From Acidobacteriota bacterium (GTDB lineage Bacteria; Actinomycetota; Acidimicrobiia; Acidimicrobiales; Microtrichaceae), in NCBI GenBank assembly GCA_003577145.1, contig QEUP01000024.1, positions 1 to 47,881 of the forward strand: a DNA stretch of 47,881 nucleotides. The letters run 5' to 3'. Both the position numbers and the translations under genes were made by a program. The notes under the pieces were generated by a model. That model ran no database searches, was not told the origin of the DNA, and saw only the letters and a list, made by a program, of their open reading frames with translations. Below are positions 37,020 through 46,551 of the stretch, in pieces. The first letter of the stretch is position 1, and each line of letters opens with the position of its first letter.

Positions 37020-39488
37020 ATGTCCCCGCTGCCGACGAGGCGTCGGCGCCGTCGTACCGGAATCGCCGGCGTGCTGGCTGCCGCGCTGGCGCTGGCCCTG
37101 TCCTCAGCAGGCCCGCCCCTGGCGCCGGCGGGGGCTCAATCGAGCCCCCTCGTGATCGAGACGATCGGCGTCGGAACCGAGAGCCAGGCCCCACCGGTGC
37201 TCAGCAACGACGGTGTGCGCCTCGGCAGCTCGATGGCTGCCCTCGACGCCGACACCCTCGTCTACTTCGGTGGCTCCTTCGTGGGAGATGACCAGGACGC
37301 GGTGACCGGCGATACGTGGTTGCTCGATGGCGGCATCTGGACGCCGGTGTGCGGTACAGCCGTCCCCGGCGCAGATCAGGCGTGCGGGCCGGCGCCGCGG
37401 GCCCTTCACGCCATGGGCCAGGTGCCGGGAGGAGGAGTGCTGCTCTTCGGCGGCTCCGACGGCTTCGACATCGACGAGAACAGCGAGATCTACGCCGACA
37501 CCTGGCTCTTCGACGGGTCAGCTTGGGCTCCGATCTGCGGCACTACGGCGCCCGGAGCCCAGCAGGCCTGTGGTCCGGGGCCCCGTGCAGGCTCGACGAT
37601 GATGGAGAGCCAGGGCCAGGCCTTCCTGTTCGGTGGACTCGACCTCCAGGGCACGTACAACGACACCTGGGCCTACACCGGCAGCGGTTGGAAATCGGTC
37701 AACGACGGCCACGGACAGGCTCCCGGCCCGCGGGTGTGGTCACAAGGAGCCCCCTATGGCGACGGCAACGTGCTCTTCAGTGGTGGGATCGTGCCCCATG
37801 AGGGCGGTGACTCCGGTGAAGGTCGCACCAAAGACAGCCCGGCTTCGTTCGTCCCGGCGGCGGGCAGCCTCATCTACTCGCCGTCGCCGTCACCTCTGCA
37901 GGGTCAAGCACCCACCTACCTCGCCAGTGCCTCACCCCTGTCGTTCAGCGGCAACGACTACACCAACACGGGGCCGGGCGGCGGCCCCGGCAATGGCGCG
38001 ACGTTCCTGGCGGCGGGCGAGTGGTTCCAGGGCATCGGGGCCGACAACACCCCGCTTCACAACCCGACCGGTGCCCCCTCGTCTTTCGACGTCGCCCTCG
38101 TCGACTACGGCAGCGCCAAACGCGGCACCGTCTACATCCAGTCCAACATCTTCGACCAACTCGGCCTGAACCACGACTGTGCCGGTGCCAGCTCGGTCCT
38201 CAACAGCTACGGCCAGAGCGTGACCTGCGAGAACTTCAAACCGTCGATCCTGCAGCAACCCGCGTACGGTGCCAACTTCAACTTCAGCGGCTACGGCGGC
38301 TTCCAGAACGGGGGCCCGGTGGCTGAGGTGAACGCGCCCCCATGGACACCGGGCACCGACCCCTTCGTCATCGCCAGTGGGATGGCAGCCGTCGATCACC
38401 AGGGTCCTTGTTGCGGCCAGCCCGACTACGGTGCCATGTTCGCGCCGGGACTGGGCCTGGGGCCCCACTGGATCTGGGACAACAGCACGAAGTTCGCCGG
38501 GCTCGACAGCGCCGGCGCCCTGTCGTCGGTCCATGTCGGTTTGATCAGCGTCAACGGCGCGGACCTGACCTTCTACGCCGCCAAGGATGCCTTCGTGGCC
38601 GGCGGCTACCAAGAGGACTGCAAGGGGCTCATAAGGATGTGGCGGGATCGCGTGGCACCCCAGCCTGAGGTCGTCGGCTGCCGCAACTTCAAGCAGAACA
38701 TCTTCGTCCCCAACGGGCCCGGCGAGGACTACACGTTCACCGGCTTCGGAGGCTTCGTGTACCCCGCTTCCGTCTCGGAGACGCCACTTTTCGCCGGCGA
38801 CGGCCCCCCGAAGCTGGTCTACGTCGATGGACCGGAGACAGAAGCGGGGCTGTTGGCCGACACCTGGCTGTGGAACCCCATCGACATGGCGTGGAACCCG
38901 GTGTGCGGCACCAAGATCTCGGGCGCGGATCACCCCTGTGGGCCTCAAGGCCGCCTGGGAGCGGGCATGTCACCGATCGTCTCCCTGGACCCGTCGCTTG
39001 ACGGCGCGCTGATGGTGTCGGGCATCGCCCCCCTCGAAGAGGGGGCTCAGTACCTGGGCGACATCTGGCTGTTCAGCGAGGGCGGCTGGCACCAGCAGCA
39101 GTCGCCCTGGAACTCGGTGACCCTCAGCAGCGAGGGTTCAATACCGAACGGCACTCCTGTTCCCCTGGGCATCCGCACCGCAGCCTTACCCGGCGACTGT
39201 CAGGTCGCCGGCTTCGGCTTGGACACCGAAGCGGTCCTGGCGGCTTGGGGTCAGAATCCCGCAGACATCAGCGAGTACAGCATCACCCTCGCCTTCGGCT
39301 TCGACACCACCGGCGAGGGCGAGATCGACCCGTGTCCCCAGACCACGAGCACACCCGGCTCGGGGGATCCGGGAGCCGGACTGGCTTTCACCGGCGCTCA
39401 CTCCCTCCCCTTGGCCCTGCTCGGAGCGGTGTTGGTGCTCAGCGGCATGCTGCTCGCTCGCCGATCCGGTTCGGTGAAACGCCGATGA
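37020..39488 (+). CDS. Large secreted kelch-like surface protein with LAFTG sorting signal
   Basis: This 822-residue protein starts with an Arg-rich signal peptide (RRRRRRTGIAGVLAAALALAL...PAGAQS). Kelch-like blades follow (DTWLLDGGIWTPVCGT, LFGGSDGF, YADTWLFDGSAW, LFGGLDLQGTYNDTWAYTG), then a ~350-residue central region with GANFNFSGYGGFQNGGPV, a final kelch-type segment, and a C-terminal LAFTG, hydrophobic helix and basic tail. That last part is a sortase cell-wall signal of the LAxTG type used by class E sortases. Three copies of a motif CGTxxxGAxxxCGP suggest loop disulfides. ATG at 37020 has AGGAGG upstream. Its stop overlaps the paralogue's start. Function unknown; probably adhesion or glycan binding. 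Confidence 0.82.
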   Translation: MSPLPTRRRRRRTGIAGVLAAALALALSSAGPPLAPAGAQSSPLVIETIGVGTESQAPPVLSNDGVRLGSSMAALDADTLVYFGGSFVGDDQDAVTGDTWLLDGGIWTPVCGTAVPGADQACGPAPRALHAMGQVPGGGVLLFGGSDGFDIDENSEIYADTWLFDGSAWAPICGTTAPGAQQACGPGPRAGSTMMESQGQAFLFGGLDLQGTYNDTWAYTGSGWKSVNDGHGQAPGPRVWSQGAPYGDGNVLFSGGIVPHEGGDSGEGRTKDSPASFVPAAGSLIYSPSPSPLQGQAPTYLASASPLSFSGNDYTNTGPGGGPGNGATFLAAGEWFQGIGADNTPLHNPTGAPSSFDVALVDYGSAKRGTVYIQSNIFDQLGLNHDCAGASSVLNSYGQSVTCENFKPSILQQPAYGANFNFSGYGGFQNGGPVAEVNAPPWTPGTDPFVIASGMAAVDHQGPCCGQPDYGAMFAPGLGLGPHWIWDNSTKFAGLDSAGALSSVHVGLISVNGADLTFYAAKDAFVAGGYQEDCKGLIRMWRDRVAPQPEVVGCRNFKQNIFVPNGPGEDYTFTGFGGFVYPASVSETPLFAGDGPPKLVYVDGPETEAGLLADTWLWNPIDMAWNPVCGTKISGADHPCGPQGRLGAGMSPIVSLDPSLDGALMVSGIAPLEEGAQYLGDIWLFSEGGWHQQQSPWNSVTLSSEGSIPNGTPVPLGIRTAALPGDCQVAGFGLDTEAVLAAWGQNPADISEYSITLAFGFDTTGEGEIDPCPQTTSTPGSGDPGAGLAFTGAHSLPLALLGAVLVLSGMLLARRSGSVKRR

Positions 39489-41905
39489 GACCGGTACGAG
39501 CTCTTCGCGCCGCGCTGGTGCTGGTGGCGCTGGCCCTGTCGAGCGGCCCCGCGGTACAGGCCTGGGCTGCGGGCGAGCCCCCGCTGGTCGACGAGACGCT
39601 GGGCACCTACGGCGAAGGCCAGTCACCGCCGGTGATAGACGGCAACGGCGACCTTCGGGTGGGGGCGGGAATGGCGGCGGTGGACGCCGACACGATCCTT
39701 TACTACGGCGGCTTCCTGACGAACGAGGGGGAGCCCAAGCGCGCTGCCGGTGACGCCTGGCTGCTGGAGGGCGATACCTGGCGACCGCTGTGCGGCACCC
39801 AACTCGCCGGTGCTGACGAGGCCTGCCCGCCTGGAGCCCGAGCCTTGCCTGCAGTAGGAGCGCTGCCCGGCGGTGGTGTCGTGATCTACGGCGGGTCAAA
39901 CGGCTGGTTCGGCGACTCGGGAGTGGAGTTCTTCGCTGACACCTGGATCTTCGACGGGGTCTCGTGGATCCCCGTGTGCGGCACCGCCGTAGCCGGTGCC
40001 GACCACCCGTGCGGCCCCGGCGCCCGGGGGGCTTCGAACGTGCTGGCGACCGCAGCGGGCGCCTACCTCTTCGGTGGTGGCCGCACCGAGGCCGCCTTCA
40101 ACGACGTGTGGCGATTCACCGGCTCTTCGTGGGAGCTGGTCCACGACGGCTCCGGGACGGCTCCGGCACCTCGGGGCCTGGCGCAGGTTGCTGCTGAGGG
40201 GCCTGGCGCCGTGCTCTTCGGAGGGCTCAGTGCACCCGAGGATCTGCAGTCGAGGTCGGTGCAAGCCGACCCCGAGGTCGTCTACTCCCCCTCTCCGTCT
40301 CCGCTGAGTGCCACGGTGGCCCTCTACACCGGTGCAGCATCGCCGCTGTCCTACGGCGGCACGGACTACACGTCCACGGGGGGCCTCGGCTCCGGTACGG
40401 GCGCGGTGTACCTCGCTGCCGGCGAGCCCTACCAGGCCATCGGTGCGGACTCGGCACCGCTGTCGATCCCCACCGGTGAGGCCACTCGCTTCGACGTGGC
40501 ACTGCTGGACTTCGGCGGCGGTCAGTACTCGACGTACTACATAGAAGCCACGGTGTTCGACCAGTTCGGGCTGATCAGGGACTGCGGTGGCACGGTACAG
40601 CTCGTGAGCGGCCTCGCCGGCGGCGTGCCGGTGACGTGTGACAACTTCAAGCCGGGCATCCTCACCCAGCCCGGTGCGGGCGCCAACTTCAGCTTCAGCG
40701 GTTACGGCGGCTTCCAGAACGGCGGACCGGTGACCGAGGTCAACGACCCCCAGTGGTCACCCGGCATCGACCCGTTCATCACCCGCTCGGGTAGCAACCA
40801 GGTCCACTTCCAGGGACCGTGCTGCGGTGCGTCCACACCCGGTGCCCAGTTCGCGGTCGCCGTCGGCCCCGACATCGCCTGGGTCGACCGCGAGGGCATC
40901 GGGCTAGTCGGCCTCTACGACGGGCACGACCTGAGCGCTGTCAACGTCGCTATCGTCAGCGTCAACGGGGCGAAGGTGACGATGTACATCTCGGCACGGG
41001 CCTTCAACGACGGCAGCTACAGCCAGGACTGCGCCGGCCTGCTACGCATGTGGCACACCAACCCGCCCAATCCCTCGTCGGCGCCGACGGGCTGCGCCAA
41101 CTTCAAACGCGGGATCTTCGTGCCCAACGGAGTCGGCGCCCACTACACCTTCACCGGCATGGGGGGCTTCGCTGTCCCCAACCCGGTGTCGGAGACCCCG
41201 GCCTTCCAGGGGGACGGTGAGCCCTACCTCCGTTACGTGAGTGGTGGCGACTCGCCCGATCCGGTCCTGCTTGCCGACACCTGGGCCTGGGACCCCGGTT
41301 CCAACACCTGGACCCCGCGCTGCGGTACCCCCCATCCGGGCGCCAACGCGCCGTGCGGACCGGCTGGCAGGGTGCTTTCGCTATTCGCTCACGTCGACTC
41401 GCTCGATCCCACTCGTGAGGGGGTGCTGATGGCCGGGGGGCTGGTGCCGCCGTCCGGTGGCGGCGATGTGCACGCTCCGGCGCTCATGGGTGACATCTGG
41501 CTGTGGTCGGGTGGCTCGTGGCAGCCCCTCGAGTCGCCGTGGGTCTTCATGGACCCCAACAAGGGTGACGAACCGCCACCCGAGCAGATACCACCCCTGG
41601 CGCTGCTCGGCGCCACGGTATCAGCGGGGTGCTACGTGGCCGGTTACGGCCTCGATTCTGCTGACTTCGCGGGCAGTGGTGGCGAGGGTGAACCGCGGGG
41701 CATCACCTTGGCATTCGGATTCGACACCACCGGCGAGGGCGAGATCGACCCCTGTTCCCAGAACACGGGAACACCGGGCTCGGGGGACCCGGGGGCGGGG
41801 CTGGCGTTCACCGGCTCACCCGTCTGGCCCTTGGCCGTCCTCGGCGGCGTCTCCCTCCTCCTCGGGCTTGTCGCCAGGACCTGCTCTCGGCGGCGCCAGG
41901 CCTGA
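39485..41905 (+). CDS. Second kelch-like surface protein, tandem paralogue
   Basis: This 806-residue paralogue of the preceding protein shares its layout throughout: signal peptide (RALRAALVLVALALSSGPAVQAWA), kelch-like blades (DTWIFDGVSWIPVCGT, LFGGGRTEAAFNDVWRFTG), a central FDVALLDFGGGQYSTYYIEATVFDQFGL region and GANFSFSGYGGFQNGGPV, then a C-terminal LAFTG, hydrophobic helix and SRRRQA. The three CGTxxxGAxxxC motifs are present, with PP in place of GP in the first. The start overlaps the previous stop as ATGA, so the two are translated together and may form a heteromeric surface structure. No sortase gene is in the window. gatC begins 46 nt later. Confidence 0.82.
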   Translation: MRPVRALRAALVLVALALSSGPAVQAWAAGEPPLVDETLGTYGEGQSPPVIDGNGDLRVGAGMAAVDADTILYYGGFLTNEGEPKRAAGDAWLLEGDTWRPLCGTQLAGADEACPPGARALPAVGALPGGGVVIYGGSNGWFGDSGVEFFADTWIFDGVSWIPVCGTAVAGADHPCGPGARGASNVLATAAGAYLFGGGRTEAAFNDVWRFTGSSWELVHDGSGTAPAPRGLAQVAAEGPGAVLFGGLSAPEDLQSRSVQADPEVVYSPSPSPLSATVALYTGAASPLSYGGTDYTSTGGLGSGTGAVYLAAGEPYQAIGADSAPLSIPTGEATRFDVALLDFGGGQYSTYYIEATVFDQFGLIRDCGGTVQLVSGLAGGVPVTCDNFKPGILTQPGAGANFSFSGYGGFQNGGPVTEVNDPQWSPGIDPFITRSGSNQVHFQGPCCGASTPGAQFAVAVGPDIAWVDREGIGLVGLYDGHDLSAVNVAIVSVNGAKVTMYISARAFNDGSYSQDCAGLLRMWHTNPPNPSSAPTGCANFKRGIFVPNGVGAHYTFTGMGGFAVPNPVSETPAFQGDGEPYLRYVSGGDSPDPVLLADTWAWDPGSNTWTPRCGTPHPGANAPCGPAGRVLSLFAHVDSLDPTREGVLMAGGLVPPSGGGDVHAPALMGDIWLWSGGSWQPLESPWVFMDPNKGDEPPPEQIPPLALLGATVSAGCYVAGYGLDSADFAGSGGEGEPRGITLAFGFDTTGEGEIDPCSQNTGTPGSGDPGAGLAFTGSPVWPLAVLGGVSLLLGLVARTCSRRRQA

Positions 41906-41936
41906 AACCGGCGCCCTCGGTTGGCGGGACCACCAC

Positions 41937-41942
41937 TACGAT
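41937..41942 (+). promoter_or_regulatory. -10 element upstream of gatC
   Basis: TACGAT fits TANNNT and ends 9 nt before ATG 41952, implying a leader of only a few bases for the gatCAB message. No clear -35 box is seen. Confidence 0.4.
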
Positions 41943-41951
41943 GGCGTACCT

Positions 41952-42254
41952 ATGCCTGGCCGCATCACCCGCGACGACGTGGCGTACGTAGCCCGCCTGG
42001 CCCGCCTCCGCCTCACCGACGCCGAGCTCGATACGTTCACCCAGCAGCTCTCCGACGTGCTCGAGCATGCCGGTGACATCTCGGCTCTCGACATCGCCGA
42101 CGTCCCCCCGACGTCGCACCCGTACCCACTCGCCAACGTCTTTCGCGAGGACACGCCGGTACCGAGCGTGGACCGGGGCGAGGTGCTGGCCCAAGCGCCC
42201 GTCGCCGAGGACGGCATGTTCCGGGTTCCACCGGTCCTCGGGGAGGCGCCGTGA
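41952..42254 (+). CDS. gatC: Asp/Glu-tRNA amidotransferase subunit C
   Basis: This 100-residue small subunit wraps around GatA and stabilises the amidotransferase. The family pattern is clear: [40 protein letters not shown] (in parts), [17 protein letters not shown], and a C-terminal FRVPPVL. ATG at 41952 begins at the family N-terminus. The gatA start overlaps the stop (GTGA), giving a tight gatC-gatA-gatB operon. The complex makes Gln-tRNA and/or Asn-tRNA by transamidation. Confidence 0.95.
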   Translation: MPGRITRDDVAYVARLARLRLTDAELDTFTQQLSDVLEHAGDISALDIADVPPTSHPYPLANVFREDTPVPSVDRGEVLAQAPVAEDGMFRVPPVLGEAP

Positions 42255-43672
42255 GCGACGCCAGGTCCATCGCCGAGGCGGTCAGGTCCGGTGAGACGGC
42301 TGCCTCAGAGGTGGTGGACTCCTCGTTGGCTGTCATCGCCGAACGCGAAGGCGAGATCCACGCCTTCAACATCGTGCTCGCCGATGAGGCACGTGCGGCC
42401 GCCGAAGCCATCGACCGCCGGGTCGCTGCCGGCGAGGACCCAGGGCCGCTGGCAGGTGTACCCGTCGCCCTCAAGGACAACATCTGCACGCGGGGGATTC
42501 CCACCACCTGCTCGTCTCGCATCCTGGAGGGCTGGTGCCCACCGTATGACGCGACGGTCGCCACCCGCCTCGCCGAGGCCGGTGCGGTCCTGGTCGGCAA
42601 GACCAACATGGACGAGTTCGCCATGGGCTCCTCCACCGAGAACTCCGCTTTCGGGCCGACCTGCAACCCCCGCGACACCACCAAGGTCCCCGGCGGGTCG
42701 AGCGGTGGGAGCGCCGCCGCGGTGGCAGCGGGTTTCACCCCGCTGGCGCTGGGCAGCGACACGGGCGGCTCCATTCGCCAGCCGGCGGCACTGTGCGGCG
42801 TGGTCGGCGCCAAGCCGACCTACGGGTTCGTGTCGAGGTACGGCCTCATCGCCTTCGCCTCGTCGCTGGACCAGATAGGCCCGCTGGCGACCAGCGTCGC
42901 CGATGCCGCCCTCCTCCTCGACGTCGTCGGTGGGCACGATGCAGCTGATTCGACCTCGATCCCCGAGGCGCACGCGTCGCTGGCCGGCGTGCTCGGAGAA
43001 GGGGTGAGCGGCCTGCGCGTAGGTGTCATCGACGAGCTCTCGGGAGAGGGTGTCGCACCCGATGTCTTACACCGGACCGGCGAGGCCGCCGAAGCACTGT
43101 CGGCTGCGGGTGCCAAGGTCGAGGAGGTTTCGGTGCCGGCCACCACCTACGGCCTCTCGGCCTACTACCTGATCGCGCCGGCCGAGGCGTCGAGCAACCT
43201 GGCCCGCTACGACGGGGTCAGGTACGGCCTGCGGGTCGATGCCGCCTCCACACCGGAGATGAACGAGGCCACCCGCACCGCGGGGTTCGGCGACGAGGTC
43301 AAGCGCCGCATCATGCTGGGCACCTACGCGCTGTCGGCGGGCTACTACGACGCCTACTACGGCAAGGCCCAGAAGGTGCGCACGCTGATCATCCGTGATT
43401 TCGCCACCGCCTACGAGAGCTACGACCTGCTGCTGTCGCCAACCTCGCCGACCACCGCCTTCGCTCTCGCCGAGAAGACCGACGATCCACTCACCATGTA
43501 CATGAACGACGTCTGCACCATCCCGTCGAACCTGGCGGGTCAACCGGCGATCTCGGTTCCCTTCGGAACGGGCGACGACGGCCTACCTGTCGGCGTGCAG
43601 GTGTTGGCACCGGCTCTCGGGGAGGCGGCCATGTTCAGGGCTGCCGCGGTCCTGGAGGAGGCTGCGCCATGA
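42251..43672 (+). CDS. gatA: Asp/Glu-tRNA amidotransferase subunit A
   Basis: This amidase-signature enzyme releases ammonia from glutamine for tRNA transamidation. Its 473 residues match the family. The catalytic triad is visible as Lys75 (VALKDNIC), cis-Ser150 ([15 protein letters not shown]) and nucleophile Ser174 ([16 protein letters not shown]). GTG at 42251 overlaps the gatC stop, and the gatB ATG overlaps this gene's stop, so the three are translationally coupled. Confidence 0.97.
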   Translation: MSDARSIAEAVRSGETAASEVVDSSLAVIAEREGEIHAFNIVLADEARAAAEAIDRRVAAGEDPGPLAGVPVALKDNICTRGIPTTCSSRILEGWCPPYDATVATRLAEAGAVLVGKTNMDEFAMGSSTENSAFGPTCNPRDTTKVPGGSSGGSAAAVAAGFTPLALGSDTGGSIRQPAALCGVVGAKPTYGFVSRYGLIAFASSLDQIGPLATSVADAALLLDVVGGHDAADSTSIPEAHASLAGVLGEGVSGLRVGVIDELSGEGVAPDVLHRTGEAAEALSAAGAKVEEVSVPATTYGLSAYYLIAPAEASSNLARYDGVRYGLRVDAASTPEMNEATRTAGFGDEVKRRIMLGTYALSAGYYDAYYGKAQKVRTLIIRDFATAYESYDLLLSPTSPTTAFALAEKTDDPLTMYMNDVCTIPSNLAGQPAISVPFGTGDDGLPVGVQVLAPALGEAAMFRAAAVLEEAAP

Positions 43673-45099
43673 GCGACTCCGCGACATCACTGGAGGGATG
43701 GGAGGTCGTCGTCGGCCTGGAGGTCCACGCCGAGCTGGCCACCCGCACGAAGCTCTTCAGCGGCAGCCTCAACCAGTTCGGCGGGGAGCCCAACACCAAC
43801 ATCGATCCCGTCTCGCTCGGCCTGCCGGGTTCGTTGCCGGTCCTCAACCGCCAGGCGGTCGAGTTGGCCATGCGGGTGGGCCTCGCGTTGCACTGCACGG
43901 TCCAGCCGTCGGTGTTCGCCCGCAAGAACTACTTCTATCCGGACATGCCCAAGGACTATCAGATCAGCCAGTACGAGGAGCCGATCAACGTCGACGGCTG
44001 GCTCGAGCTCCCGAGCGGCCGGCGCATCGGTATCGAACGCGCCCACCTCGAGGAGGACACCGGCAAGACCACCCACGTCGGTGGTAGTGGCAGGATCCAC
44101 GAGGCCGGGTATTCACTGGTGGACTACAACCGCGCGGGGGTGCCGCTGATCGAGATCGTCGGCCGCCCCGACATCCGCAGCGCCGACGAGGCCAGGGCCT
44201 ACGTCTCGGAGCTGCGGGCCATCCTGGTCGCCATCGGGGCATCCGACGGGAAGATGGAGGAGGGCTCGCTGCGGGTCGACTGCAACGTGTCGGTGCGGCG
44301 CCGGGGCGACACCGACTACGGCACCCGCTGCGAGATCAAGAACGTGAACTCGCTCAGGTCGCTCGGCCGTGCCCTGGATTACGAGGCCGCGCGACAGGTC
44401 GACCTCCTGGAATCGGGCGAGAAGGTGACCCAGGAGACCCGCCACTGGAACGAGGAAGAGGGTCGCACCCACAGCCTGCGTTCAAAGGAGGAGGCGTTCG
44501 ACTACCGCTACTTCCCCGAACCCGACCTCGTCACCCTCGATCCGGACTCGGCGTGGATCGACGCGGTGCGCGAGAGCCTGCCCGCCCTCCCTGCCGAACG
44601 CCGGCACGCGTTGGCCGAGCGGGCCGGGGTCGAGCCTGCGGAGGTGGCGGTCATCGTCGAGCGCGGCCTCGACGCGCTCTGCATCGACGCCATAGGCGCG
44701 GGAGCCGACCCCGCCCGGGTGATCACCCACGCCGAGCACAACCTCGCTGTGGAGGGTGCCGCCGGCCTCGACGCGGCCGCCTTCGCCGCGCTGGTGGGCA
44801 TGGAGACAGGAGGTGAGCTGACCGCTACCCAAGCCAAGCAGGTGCTGGCGGAGATGGTCGACACCGGCGCCGACCCGAAGTCGATCGCTGACGCAAGAGG
44901 TTTCGAGGCCATGGACACCGGCGAGCTCGAAGCCATCGTCGACGGGCTCATCGCCGACAACCCCGACCAGTGGCACAAGCTCTGCGAGGGCGACCAGAAG
45001 CTCACAGGCTTCTTCGTGGGTCAGGTCATGAAGGCGACCCAGGGCCAGGCCGACGGCAAGGTCGTAAACCGACTCCTCCAGCAAAAGAAGGACGGCTGA
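43669..45099 (+). CDS. gatB: Asp/Glu-tRNA amidotransferase subunit B
   Basis: This 476-residue kinase and tRNA-binding subunit activates the misacylated Glu or Asp with ATP. Seen are [19 protein letters not shown], the GatB signature [30 protein letters not shown], the [13 protein letters not shown] motif and a C-terminal helical YqeY/tail domain ([28 protein letters not shown], in parts). It is the last gene of the operon, and the 47-bp palindromic element follows 26 nt after its stop. Confidence 0.97.
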   Translation: MSDSATSLEGWEVVVGLEVHAELATRTKLFSGSLNQFGGEPNTNIDPVSLGLPGSLPVLNRQAVELAMRVGLALHCTVQPSVFARKNYFYPDMPKDYQISQYEEPINVDGWLELPSGRRIGIERAHLEEDTGKTTHVGGSGRIHEAGYSLVDYNRAGVPLIEIVGRPDIRSADEARAYVSELRAILVAIGASDGKMEEGSLRVDCNVSVRRRGDTDYGTRCEIKNVNSLRSLGRALDYEAARQVDLLESGEKVTQETRHWNEEEGRTHSLRSKEEAFDYRYFPEPDLVTLDPDSAWIDAVRESLPALPAERRHALAERAGVEPAEVAVIVERGLDALCIDAIGAGADPARVITHAEHNLAVEGAAGLDAAAFAALVGMETGGELTATQAKQVLAEMVDTGADPKSIADARGFEAMDTGELEAIVDGLIADNPDQWHKLCEGDQKLTGFFVGQVMKATQGQADGKVVNRLLQQKKDG

Positions 45100-45125
45100 C
45101 GAGCCGAGGGCCCGACTCCCCGCCG

Positions 45126-45172
45126 TTCTTGGCAGCGTTTTCCGCGCATAGAGGGGGTAATGCTGCCAAGAA
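45126..45172. repeat. 47-bp palindromic element, copy 2
   Basis: This is the same element as 9505-9551 (44 of 47 identical), with the same 11-bp arms TTCTTGGCAGC / GCTGCCAAGAA and conserved centre gagggggtaat. It lies just after gatB. No T-tract follows, so a simple terminator role is doubtful, although it could protect the mRNA 3' end. Confidence 0.93.
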
Positions 45173-45262
45173 GCTGGGGGAGGTGGGCCGGCGATGGACT
45201 AACACCTGCGCCAGTCCTGCCGATCGGTGGACTGAATCGCTCGTCGACAAGGCAGGTAACCC

Positions 45263-45865
45263 ATGAGGACGCTGAAGCTGGTCGCGCTCATCTCGTTCGG
45301 CGTGTTACTAGTCGCCGCATGCGCGTCTGATGACAGCGGCGACGAGACCACTACCACCGAGTCCCCAGATGACAGCGGTTCGGACGACAGCGGTTCGGAT
45401 GACAGCGGTTCGGATGACAGCGGCGGCGAGGACGAGGCGGGTGACGGCGGCGAGCCGAGCGATGATTCCGGGACGGACTTCGTCGAGTTGAGCGACGATC
45501 CTGTCATCCGGGCTCTGCAGGAGGCCACCAAGTCAGATGACTACTGCGACGTGATCGGCTCCATCGAACAGGCCTCGGTGCAGGTCCTGAACCCGGCGAT
45601 GGGGGCCGAGGCCGCTGAGGTCGAGGAAGCGGTCGAGTGGATGGGCAAGGCATCCGGGCACGGCAGCGAGATCGCACCGGCAGAGGTGGCGGCTGACCAC
45701 CAGGTGGTCCACGATTCCTTCACCGGGTTTGCCGAGGCCATGGAGGCCAACGGCTATGACCTCATGGATCCGGCGATGGCGCCGATCATCGCCGAGCGCG
45801 AGTCGCCTGAGGTGGAAGAGGCCGAGGACCACATCAACGACTGGGAGGACGCGAACTGCGCCTGA
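45263..45865 (+). CDS. Small acidic lipoprotein
   Basis: This 200-residue protein has a lipoprotein signal ending LLVAAC (lipidated Cys20) and then a disordered Asp/Ser/Gly linker containing DDSGS units repeated nearly four times (15-bp units, 45368-45424). A helical domain of ~120 residues follows, with one Cys near its start (DDYCDVIGSI) and one at its end (DANCA). It is attached to the outer face of the membrane. The domain resembles that of the next gene (DYC near the start, GK-x-x-x-E-x-A/V-x-x-x-H, GYD, terminal Cys), so the pair probably arose by duplication. Function unknown. Start ATG 45263 follows AGGCAGG. Confidence 0.8.
   Translation: MRTLKLVALISFGVLLVAACASDDSGDETTTTESPDDSGSDDSGSDDSGSDDSGGEDEAGDGGEPSDDSGTDFVELSDDPVIRALQEATKSDDYCDVIGSIEQASVQVLNPAMGAEAAEVEEAVEWMGKASGHGSEIAPAEVAADHQVVHDSFTGFAEAMEANGYDLMDPAMAPIIAERESPEVEEAEDHINDWEDANCA
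45368..45424 (+). repeat. 15-bp coding tandem repeat (DDSGS)
   Basis: Three full and one partial unit of gatgacagcggttcg (one unit starts gac) remain in frame in the lipoprotein linker. Slippage would change linker length only. Confidence 0.9.
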
Positions 45866-45879
45866 GGCCTGCGGTCCGC

Positions 45880-45885
45880 GACAAT
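45880..45885 (+). promoter_or_regulatory. -10 element, likely leaderless promoter
   Basis: GACAAT has the conserved A2 and T6 of a -10 hexamer and ends 6 nt before GTG 45892. It favours that start over GTG 45886. Confidence 0.4.
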
Positions 45886-45891
45886 GTGTGC

Positions 45892-46491
45892 GTGGGCAGA
45901 TCAGCAAGGCTTGTAGTTCTTGTCGCGGTGCTCGCCGTCGTGGCGGCGGCGTGCTCCGAGTCGAACACCACGAGGGTCGACGACCCGGCTTCTGTGCCTG
46001 GGCCCGCGTCCCCGGCGTCGAGCACGACGACCACCGCGGGGGCCGGTGGCACGTCCGACGCTGAGGTCACGCCGACCAGCGAGGCCGCTCAACCGATCAT
46101 GCCGCCGTTGGACTACGCCGACATCCTCGGCGATCTGGAGAGCGCCGGGGACTACTGCACCGCTGCGCTGATCCTGGAAGGGGTGTATGCCAGGTTGGGC
46201 GACATCGCGAGCATGAGCGCGACCCAGCTCGAGCAGCTCCTGGTGTTCCTCGGCGACGGGGCTGCCGCCGTCGGCGGCAAGGCCCCCGAGGAGGTCAAGG
46301 CGCACTACGAGGCAATCATCAGCGTGTGGCCCGAGGTGCTCGCCGAAGCCGAGGCGGCCGGGTACGACCCGGCGATCCTCCTCGAGGAGGATTTCGGGGA
46401 GGCCATCAACACCGAATTGGCCAAGGCGGCCAACGAGGTGATCACCGAGTACAACCGGACCCACTGTGAGCAGCCGTCCGATCAGCCGTAG
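45892..46491 (+). CDS. Small lipoprotein, paralogue of preceding gene
   Basis: This protein of about 199 residues has a signal peptide VVLVAVLAVVAAAC (lipobox AAAC), a Ser/Thr/Pro-rich linker (SSTTTTAGAGGT) and a helical domain with DYCTAALILEG near the start and a terminal NRTHC. The spacing of the two cysteines and the shared GYD/AGYD and helix pattern match the neighbour, which suggests a disulfide that closes a helical bundle. There is no known family. The gap to the previous stop is 26 nt, but its own -10 element suggests separate expression. Confidence 0.78.
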   Translation: MGRSARLVVLVAVLAVVAAACSESNTTRVDDPASVPGPASPASSTTTTAGAGGTSDAEVTPTSEAAQPIMPPLDYADILGDLESAGDYCTAALILEGVYARLGDIASMSATQLEQLLVFLGDGAAAVGGKAPEEVKAHYEAIISVWPEVLAEAEAAGYDPAILLEEDFGEAINTELAKAANEVITEYNRTHCEQPSDQP

Positions 46492-46551
46492 ACAACCGGG
46501 TCCGAGGAGCAGTACTGCCCTCATCGTGAAGATCGGGGCTAGACACCCCTC

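Noticed and set aside
45126-45172. Integron attC site or classical terminator of gatB
   Set aside because: There is no GTTRRRY core site and no integrase, and no T-tract follows the stem; the conserved centre argues for a repeat element.
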